Shown here: positions 55,913 through 64,000 of the stretch, piece by piece
Layout of the letters: every line of letters starts with the position of its first letter
Position numbering within the stretch: position 1 is the first letter of the stretch
Origin: Podarcis raffonei
Lineage: Eukaryota > Chordata > Lepidosauria > Squamata > Lacertidae
Assembly: GCF_027172205.1 (NCBI RefSeq)
Contig: NC_070614.1
Span: 43,081,001-43,145,000 of the forward strand
Direction: 5' to 3'
DNA: 64,000 nt
Position numbers and translations under genes: made by a program
The notes under the pieces: generated by a model
The model's input: only the letters and a program-made list of their open reading frames with translations
Told to the model about the DNA's origin: nothing
Database searches by the model: none

Positions 55913-58900
55913 GTAAGAACTAAGCCACTCATTTATTACATCCATGTAATGATCAAACCTAGAGTTCCAGCCTCAGAATAATGACTGAGACTGCTAACTT
56001 TCACACTTTTACCTAGGGAAATCCACTTTAGATATAAATGGAATTATGCTGGGGCAAAAAATAGGAAGGAATCTCTTGTGAATTAAGAGAATACAGGCGA
56101 AATTCCCATTTCTGGATAGAGAAATGAATGTAAATGTATTGAAATGTATGTATGTATGTTTGTGTGTCTGGGAGAGCCCATTTGAACAGCAAATTTTGAT
56201 AGACTTTATCTGAACTACTAGAGTGTTAGTAAGAATGATTTTTTAAAAACCTGTTCTGAAACTGAAGGTTCATATACTTTCATTTTCTATTAGTATTTTC
56301 TATCAGCAACCCCTAATCTAGATACTATTAACCTTAAAAGATGGGAAAACTGGGACAAAAGTAACAACATGAAATTCAATAGGGACAAATGCACAAATCT
56401 AAGATGAGGAACACTTGGCTTGCTGGTAGTAAATGTGGAAAGGTTTAAAGGATCTGCATCAACAGAAGTATAGTGTCCTGATCAAAGGACTGCTAGTACT
56501 GCTCTATTCTGCCTTGGTCACCTGGAGTCCTGTATCCAGTTCTGACCACCACAATTTAAGAAGGATACGTATTAGCAAGCTGAAACATATGCAGAGAAGG
56601 GCAACAAAGATGGTCTGGCAACCAAGCCTTATGAGGAATGGTTGAGGGAGTTTGATATGTTTAGCTATGGTGAGACTGAGGGGAGGAATGATAGCCATTT
56701 TCAAATATCTCAAGAGTTGTCACTAGGAAGATGGAACACACTTGTTTTTTCTTGCTCCGAAGGTTAGGACAAAAATCAGCTTCTTCAAGTTACAAGAGTG
56801 GAGATTTCAACTAAACATCAAGAAGAACTTTCTACTGATAAGAGCTATTCAACAGTAGAACGGGCGGGGTGTAAACAACCTGAACTTAGTATGATTAACT
56901 ATTGTGTAAAAGGAAGTTGAAGTTCCTGCTGATACAGTTTGCAACTCTCATTCTAGGGTGGTGCCTAAGGGTTACCAGCACATCGTGGCCTTGGCATTTG
57001 CAGTCAAGGAGATCAATGAAGACCCTCACATCCTACCCAATATCACCTTGGGCTTCTACTTATATGACAGCTATATCAGTGCAAGGAGCACATATCTTGC
57101 CACACTGCTGCTTTTATCCATGGTGAAGAAATTTGTCCCTAACTATATATGTAATGTTGAAAATAATCTGACTGGGGTCATTGGGGGACTGGATTCTGAA
57201 ATCTCCTTTTATGTGGCCACTGTTTTGGATATCTATAAGATTCCGCAGGTAGGACACCTATGTACAATACCTCTATTAGCTTGCGTAGAGGAAGAGGTTC
57301 CTCAGCATCATTTCTGGGTGAAGATGAAATTGCAAGGAGAACCATGTACACCACCTTGAGATCCTTGGAAAAGAAAGGTGGTACATAATTGTAATATAAG
57401 GAAACAAACAGACAGACAGACAAACCTGAATAAAGGGTAAGGTTGCAATACCTGAAAAAATATGTAACCTTCCCTGTCTTACACACACATTTAGATCACT
57501 TACAGTATATGCCAAAGGCCGCTGATGGGAGAGTGGGCTTCTCTCTCACCAACAATTTATCATTAAGCATCATTTTCTGCTTAGTTAGGAGGGTATCTGA
57601 AATGAGTTGCTGAGGGAGGGGGATAATTGCTTACTGGATAAAAGCAATAATATTTTAGGTGCCAATGGAAAAATTAGTGAGGAGGGCATCTCAAATAAGT
57701 AGTGGGGAAGTGGGGGAATTGTTTACAGCTAAAAAAGCCTTACAAGTAGGAGCCAGTACAATAACTATTCCTCTTTAGCACACCCGACATAATTAAATAC
57801 ACAGAGAGGTTATGGGAAATTGCAGATAGAATCCAGTTCCGCAGGAGAAAAGTAATAGTAGATAGCAGCTGATTCACAAGTGAAATAAATGTTCATAAAT
57901 AAAATCTGAGAAGAATCAGCACAGTTTTCTGTGTGAGGGGGCATGTGCATCATGAAGAAGAAAGATGAAGCTCCAGAGAAGAAATGTGCATCTAACCCAA
58001 GTTGCAATTCTGACAAAGCCAGATAATATCCAGGAATTCTGCTGTTTGGGGCATGGTATGTTTCCCCTATCAGTTTTATCCATTGTGCAAGACCCTGCCA
58101 AATTTTGCAATGACATAAAAAACTTTTGTTTGTTTTTAAGTGAAGTAGACACAATGCCCTGCTCCAGTCATCAATGTGTAAACAAGGTTCATAAAAATAA
58201 TATAAAACAGACAAATTTCCCTCTCCATTCATCAAATCAAAGGTTTAAAAATGAGAAAAGGGAGATGATCTCAGTTTTCAGCTCATCTGCGTGTGTGTCT
58301 TTCGTAAAACTGAGAGAGAGGCAAACAAACCTTGAAACTAACTAACAGGGTTCGCCTAATAATATATATGAATACTGTGAAAGGAATCTACTTTGTCTCT
58401 TCTCTTCTTCCATTTACTTTATAGCTCATTTATGGCTCTGTTCCGGTGATGAATGATAAAAGCCCAGGGCTTCCCTTCTACCAGATGGCAGCCTCAGAAG
58501 CCCTTCAGTATGAGGGAATTCTCTCTTTGCTTCTGCATTTCAGGTGGACGTGGATTGGACTCATTGCAATGGACGATGACAATGGAGAAAGATTTGTGCA
58601 AACCATTTCCCCAATATTTACCAAGAGTGGTGTCTGCTTTGCATTCCTTGAAAAAGTCCCCAGTTTAAGTTTTATTTCTGAAATTGATGGCATGCTACAA
58701 CAGGGGACAAGTATAAATCATAAAATTTTTAGCAGCACAGCTAATGTAATAGTTGCCCATGGAGAATCTTATTCCTTGGCAACTTTTAGATGGCTTCCAT
58801 ACCTATCAGAACATGATGACATGACATACAACATAAAGAGTAAAGTATGGATAACAACTTCCCAGGTTGAGTTTACTTCATTTGTCATTCAAAGGAACTG

Positions 58901-61900
58901 GGATGCAGGAATATTCAATGGTGCTATAGCCTTTGAAATTCACCTTAGAAACCCACCAGGATTTCATCAGTATGTTGTGCACAGAAACCCTTCCAGTACT
59001 GATGGGGACGGATTTATCAGGGACTTCTGGCAACAGGCCTTTGGATGTGTATTTCCAGATATCACTACAGACAAAGTGGAGGGGAATATTTGCACTGGAG
59101 AAGAGAAGCTGGAGAACCTTCCTGGATCATTTTTTGAAATGAGCATGACAGGCCACAGTTACAGTATACACAATGCTGTCTATGCCATGGCCCATGCTTT
59201 ACATGCCATGTTCACATCCAGACCCAGGCACAGCGAAATGGCATACAGAGGGGGAGGGAAGAATCCAAATCCACAGTTTTGGCAGGTAATCAGCTAAACA
59301 TTTTCAACTGGAAGAGGCCTGTTATTCTCCCAGAATGTATGGGATTCCAAAATGCTGTCAACTTGCTCATTAATCTGAGACAAGAAAAATGAATTCCATG
59401 AAAGAAATTTGGAGACCACTGGGATGCCACTGCATGCACAGATAAGAAGCATGGTAATGGTCAAGAGAGATGTTCAGCATTCTCTCTATCCCATATACAC
59501 CAAATCCTCCCTCAGATCAGGTCATCACACAACCACTGTGGTGTCTCCTATGATGAAGAGGGACAGAGGAAAACAGGTGTGGGGCGGGGGAGATAAAGAA
59601 AGGTTGTAAAAATGTGAGAGGGGAGAGAGGGATGTGGAAGAGAGAAAATTGGTGATCTCTCCATGCTTGGACCTGAATCCACTGACACTTGACTGAATCA
59701 CCCCCACCAATTGGTGTAGGTTTTTCCTACAGGAAGAAAAAAAAAATGCTCCGCCCTGCATTAGACTGCAGCCTTTTCCAAACAATTGCCTTTTCTGTTT
59801 TCAATCCAGCTCCATCACTTTCTGAGAAGTATCTCATTTAACAATACGGCCGGAGATGTAGTCTTCATCAACCAGAATGGAGAGGTGGTATCTAGCTTAG
59901 ATATTGTCAATTGGATAATATTCTCCAACCAAAGTTTGCACAGAGTGAGCATTGGGAGGATAGATCCGCAAACTTCTCAAGACCAATCATTCATCCTTGA
60001 TGAAGATGCCATAACATGGCACAGGTGGTTTAATCAGGTAGGACCACATTATTAGATAATTCCAAAGAAATGCATTATTGCCTAAGCAATAATCATTCAC
60101 CTGCATGACTACTCACTGTCCTTAAACTGCATGTTCCTGTGTAGAACATGACCAATGCATACAGAGAGCCAGTGTGGTGTAGTGGCTAAGAGCAGTAGAC
60201 TCGTAATCTGGTGAACCAGGTTCCCGTCTCCGCTCCTCCACATGCAGCTGCTGGGTGACCTTGGGCTAGTCACACTTCTCTGAAGCCTCTCAGCCTCACT
60301 CACCTCACAGAGTTTTTGTTGTGGGGGAGGAAGGGAAAGGAGAATGTTAGCCGCTTTGAGACTCCTTAGGGTAGTGATAAGCACTTCTTCATCCAAGTAC
60401 CAGATTAAGAGCCAAAAGGTTACTGCTAGAAGTCATTCAAGGAATAAAGGCAAATATTTTTTTTATTATATTTATAAATATTTTATAAATATTTCTTAAC
60501 AACTATAAAATACTGGTTTTTAACTGAGGAGAAGAGGATAGTGTGCAAGATTTTGCCTTTCTTGCTAAAAAGTGGGGAACTGCTATGTAATCACAACACC
60601 TACACATCCCAGAACAATAGAGGGAGTATGACATCACTTCAAACATTACTACTACAGTGGTACCTCGGGTTAAGTACTTAATTCGTTCTGGAGCTCCGTT
60701 CTTAACCTGAAACTGTTCTTAACCTGAAGCACCACTTTAGCTAATTGGGCCTCCTGCTGCCGCGGCATATGGAACCTGAAGCTTATGTAAGCCAAGGTAC
60801 CACTGTACTAAAAAAATAAAACCATTTTACATATTGCTGAAGTGCTGACTCAGTTTAGTAACATAGAGAGGGGCCCAGGAACATGAAGATTTCCAAACTC
60901 ATTGTTCTCTTGCTGATCCTTCTGCTCTTTCATTTACGGAATAGACTCGGCCTCTTTCTGTCTGTACTGAGAGATGTCTTCCAGGATCCAGCAAGAAAGT
61001 GAAGGAGGGACAGCCACCTTGCTGCTACGATTGCATCCCATGTGCAGAGGGGAAGATTGCAATCCAGGAAGGTAGGAGGAATAAATAGATTAAATAGATC
61101 CAGACTCAGCACTAATAATTGAAAGGTGTTGTAAGGATGGCTGAGTTTACTTCTCAAAAGAGATAATCTACTGTGTGTGTGATCCTGCCTCTTTGGATCA
61201 TTGCCTTTCAGATAGTCTAAATATGCTAATCAAATGAGAATGACCATGCATTCAGAGTAGTTGGATGGTAGTTGGATGGTATGTGGCAAGGCCCCCAAAC
61301 CAGCCCCTTGTTAGAATAAAATTCACATTGACACAGAATCTTGGTTTAAGGTTATTGGGCAAAATTTTGGGCCACAACTTTATTGATTACAGAAATTTGA
61401 GTGGTATTGGCTTTTGTATTGGCAAAGGACTGTATCAGACTCCTGCCCCCTTTGCAGGAAGTCAGTAAGTGTAAACCACCCAAAGAGGAAGCCACATCGG
61501 CGGAACGCGCCTGCATCTCTCCTCGATGTCCCCAGAGACCAGTCGAACCTTCTGTGCAGAATTAAACACTTTGGACTACAGTGGTACCTCTGGTTACATA
61601 CTTAATTCATTCCGGAGATATGTTCTTAACCTGAAACTGTTCTTAAGCTAATGGTGCCTCCTGCTGCCACTGCGCTGCCGCACAATTTCTGTCCTCATCC
61701 CAAAGCAAAGTTCTTAACCCGAGCTATTATTTCTGGGTTAGCGGAGTCTGTAACCTGAAGCGTATGTAGCCTGAAGTGTATGTAACCAGAGGTACCACTG
61801 TATTTTCCCCCTCATGGTTTCATGTGGTTTAGTGCCATATCCATGACATAGAGAAAGCTTAGATTGCAACAATACTACATTGCATAGCATAAAACAGTAC

Positions 61901-62905
61901 TAAGCATGTGCTTTGAATTAAGCAGAGCTCTTTTCTTCTCAGACAGAAAGTAAACATTTCACCAAATTGAAATCTATGACCTAATATATTTGTTTCCCCC
62001 CAGATATGAATGACTGTAATAAATGCCCAGACAAATACTATCCAAGCAGAAACCGTGATGCATGTCTACCCAAAGATATAAGTTTCTTGTCTTATGAAGA
62101 ACCTTTGGGCATCAGTTTAGCCTCATTTTCTCTTTTCCTTTCCTTGATCACAGCTCTGGTACTAGGTACATTTATGAAACACCATGACACACCCATTGTC
62201 ATTGCAAACAACCGAAACCTCACTTACACTCTCCTCATCTCTCTCCTGCTCTGCTTCCTGTGTGCATTGCTCTTTATTGGCCGACCAGAGAAGGTCACGT
62301 GTCTCCTGCGACAAACAGTTTTTGGTGTCATCTTCTCAACCGCTGTTTCATGCGTCCTGGCAAAAACCTTCATGGTGGTTTTGGCCTTCATGGCTACAAA
62401 ACCAGAATCCAGGATGAGGAAATGGGTGGGGAAAGGACTAGGCCACTCCATTCTCCTTTTCTGCTCCATAGTTCAAGCAGGGATATGCACTGTGTGGCTG
62501 GCAACCTCTCCCCCATACCCAGATGTGGACATGCATTCATTGACAGAAGAAATTATACTAGAATGTAAAGAGGGGTCTGTAACAATGTTTTACTGTGTCC
62601 TCATCTACATGAGTTGCCTGGCCACTGTAAGTTTTGCTGTGGCTTTCCTTGCCAGGAAGTTACCAGACAGTTTCAACGAAGCCAAGTTTATCACCTTCAG
62701 CATGTTGGTCTTCTGCAGTGTTTGGCTGTCCTTTATTCCTTCCTACCAGAGCACCAAGGGAAAATATATGGTAGCTGTGGAGATCTTCTCCATCTTAGCC
62801 TCTGGTGGTGGGTTGCTGGGTTGCACCTTCTTCCCCAAATGTTACATAATCATTCTGAGGCCTGAGCTGAACAATAGGGAACAGCTAATAAGGAAGAAAA
62901 ATTAA
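55695..62905 (+). CDS. V2R-E: vomeronasal type-2 receptor, six exons, intact
   Basis: Exons 55695-55912, 56957-57248, 58425-59285, 59810-60037, 60945-61071 and 62004-62905 give 875 residues. Private features: Trp inside the signal peptide (LVFWLLELI), Leu before its likely cleavage site (NVCLA), Gln in PEQLV at the end of exon 1, and Val in LIYGSVPVM. Exon 3 is a mosaic: its first part follows V2R-D ([31 protein letters not shown]), while about 59014-59164 is identical to V2R-B. Introns are 1044, 1176, 524, 907 and 932 bases; intron 4 gained a SINE and a MITE, intron 5 another MITE. Confidence 0.92.
56470..56855 (+). repeat. CR1 LINE fragment in V2R-E intron 1
   Basis: The ancestral remnant, sharing the ACGTATTAGCAAGCTGAAAC variant with V2R-D. 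Confidence 0.68.
56957..57248 (+). CDS. V2R-E exon 2
   Basis: Acceptor ATTCTAG|GG, donor CAG|GTAGGA. Tyr in LGFYLYDSY and Asn in YICNVENN are unique. The latter adds no NxS/T site. Confidence 0.92.
58425..59285 (+). CDS. V2R-E exon 3
   Basis: Acceptor TTTATAG|CTC (a purine interrupts the tract), donor CAG|GTAATC. 287 open codons; D-like front, B-like tract, then private [19 protein letters not shown]. Confidence 0.93.
59810..60037 (+). CDS. V2R-E exon 4
   Basis: Acceptor AATCCAG|CTC (as in B), donor CAG|GTAGGA. Unique [16 protein letters not shown] and WHRWFNQ combine B- and D-type residues. Confidence 0.92.
60161..60390 (+). mobile_element. Sauria-type tRNA-derived SINE in V2R-E intron 4
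   Basis: AGAGCCAGTGTGGTGTAGTG head with a tRNA-like A box, GGGTGACCTTGGGCTAGTCA and CTCACCTCACAGAGTTTTTG body, then GCCGCTTTGAGACTCC near the end. It splits the intron sequence CCAATGCATCCAAGTACC that is continuous in A, so it is younger than the duplication. Confidence 0.85.
60655..60805 (+). mobile_element. CAGTGGTACC-family MITE in V2R-E intron 4
   Basis: TA-CAGTGGTACCTCGGGTTA to CCAAGGTACCACTG-TA. A short version of about 150 bases. V2R-C and D have ACTACTACTAAAAAAATA, the empty site. Confidence 0.88.
60945..61071 (+). CDS. V2R-E exon 5
   Basis: Acceptor GAATAG|ACTCGG, donor [25 protein letters not shown]; ends KIAIQE where the others end KIANQD or KIANQY. Confidence 0.86.
61579..61800 (+). 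mobile_element. CAGTGGTACC-family MITE in V2R-E intron 5
   Basis: TA-CAGTGGTACCTCTGGTTA to CCAGAGGTACCACTG-TA. The uninterrupted sequence is preserved in V2R-C at about 41099-41110 (TTTGGACTTCTTTTCCCC). Confidence 0.88.
62004..62905 (+). CDS. V2R-E exon 6 (seven-helix domain)
   Basis: Acceptor CCCCCCAG|AT. Linker [19 protein letters not shown]. Unique [26 protein letters not shown] and [15 protein letters not shown] near the end resembles V2R-A. Stop at 62903-62905. Confidence 0.95.
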
Positions 62906-63751
62906 AGAAATGAGAAACCTGTCATCTGCTGTATTTTGTGTTTTTCTCTGTATTTACAGTAAAATATTTGGAAATATAAGTTCAGCTCCTCACTTTTACA
63001 ATTTTTTCTAGACTCCAAATTCCCATAGTTGAAATTTCCTTCGTAAAATTCACTCATTTCCTTTGAGGAATACATTTCTACATACATTATTCTCTTGTAG
63101 CATGTGTTGACAAGAAGACTCAGTCAGATTTCATCATCAACCTATCCATACTCAAGATCGTAGAAATGTAAGATGATCCTCTTGAATCAGGCCAATGGCC
63201 CATCTTGTACGGCAGCCTGTACTCACACTGACCAACCAGATTCCTGTGGGAAATACAAATACTTTATTATCACTGTACCACTTGTTTACAGTGAGATTAA
63301 AAATTCAAGCCATATCCAAAAGCAAATGCACTGTCTCCACCATTGTTTCCTATGCCAGTGAGTTCCATAGATTATCTATGTACTGTGAAATAATTTATCC
63401 CCCATTGAATTGGGTTCCCTCCCCGGAAGATGTTGTCTGAATCAGGTCTCCTTGGTGAAATTCAGAGAACTAGATAAGAAAGTGTGAATGATTTCTGCCC
63501 TGGTGTTTGGAAAAGATGGCAACAAAGAACCATGCACAGTTCACTGTGCAAAGCATTCAACAAAGCCACAACTGAAAAGTTTTATTTTCACCAACACAAG
63601 TGATGGATGAGAACACTATATTCTTAATACAAATATGTATTATATTTCTGGCAAGTATATTGTTGGACTTTCCCCTGACTCTTGGCATCCTTCAGCAAAT
63701 GTTTAATGAGCAGATAAAATTAATTAGACCTAACCATGATGAATGGAGAAT
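62906..63751 (+). other. 3' flank of V2R-E
   Basis: 3' UTR-like sequence and the dispersed repeat, most similar to the flank after V2R-A (AGGCCAATGGCCCATCTTGT, GTACCACTTGTTTACAGTGA). No gene. Confidence 0.7.
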
Positions 63752-64000
63752 TTGCGGAAATAAATCCTGCGTCCAGTCAGGCTTCCCTGCGTGGCTCTGC
63801 TTGGGAGCTGACCTGGCAGGAGAGCAGAGTAGCAGCGGTCCTGCGTCTGTGTGAGATGAGGGATAAATCAAGTCCAGAGACAGTTCGGTTCTTATCTCTA
63901 GAAGCGTTTATTTACAAAGCAATAAAACCATCAGAACTTTCCGACATCTCTCCGTGCTTTTCCAAAATCACACACGCAGCCTCTCAGGCTTTAGCTGTGT
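63752..64000. other. start of an unidentified insertion, cut by the window edge
   Basis: Homology to the V2R-A flank stops after GATGAATGGAGAAT. What follows is richer in CG, starts TGCGG and contains GCGTTTATTTACAAAGC, which would suit an LTR. No protein part is visible; family unknown. Confidence 0.35.

Overview
The window is vertebrate genomic DNA, almost certainly from a squamate reptile (lizard or snake). The genes are split by introns with GT-AG splice sites. The repeats are those of squamate genomes: L2, CR1 and L1 LINEs, tRNA-derived SINEs, pogo/Tigger-like and hAT-type MITEs, and Ty1/copia and Ty3/gypsy elements. Its main content is a head-to-tail array of five vomeronasal type-2 receptor (V2R, family C GPCR) genes, all on the + strand. 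I call them V2R-A to V2R-E; the species cannot be fixed from the sequence.

Each V2R gene has the classical six exons: 218, 292, 861, 228, 127 and about 902 nt, with phases 2, 0, 0, 0 and 1 at the five junctions. Exons 1-4 encode a signal peptide and a Venus-flytrap ligand-binding domain. Exon 5 and the start of exon 6 encode a nine-cysteine linker, and the rest of exon 6 encodes the seven-helix domain. Every exon is open and every splice site is canonical in all five copies, giving predicted receptors of 875, 875, 874, 875 and 875 residues. The last codons of a further V2R copy lie at the left edge. The seven-helix exon is almost invariant between copies while the ligand-binding exons vary. 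A and B form one subgroup and C, D and E another, with signs of gene conversion between B and E.

Layout: 1-246 is the tail of an upstream V2R copy. 247-3801 is a repeat block: a Tigger-like transposon end, a GC-rich piece holding an alpha-type globin exon fragment, and a broken gypsy element split by an L2 LINE. V2R-A is 4945-12149; V2R-B is 14494-26483 with introns swollen by insertions. The B-C spacer (26484-34321) holds a young L1 that was itself hit by a very young copia-like element. V2R-C is 34322-42205, V2R-D 44601-51013 and V2R-E 55695-62905. The D-E spacer contains an olfactory-receptor pseudogene. Spacers and introns are themselves paralogous, so the cluster grew by duplication of units of about 10 kb. 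Later insertions can be dated relative to each other because sister copies preserve the empty sites.

The genes are parallel, independently transcribed sensory receptor genes, not an operon. Each would be expressed in vomeronasal sensory neurons and couple through Gi/Go-type signalling (family knowledge).
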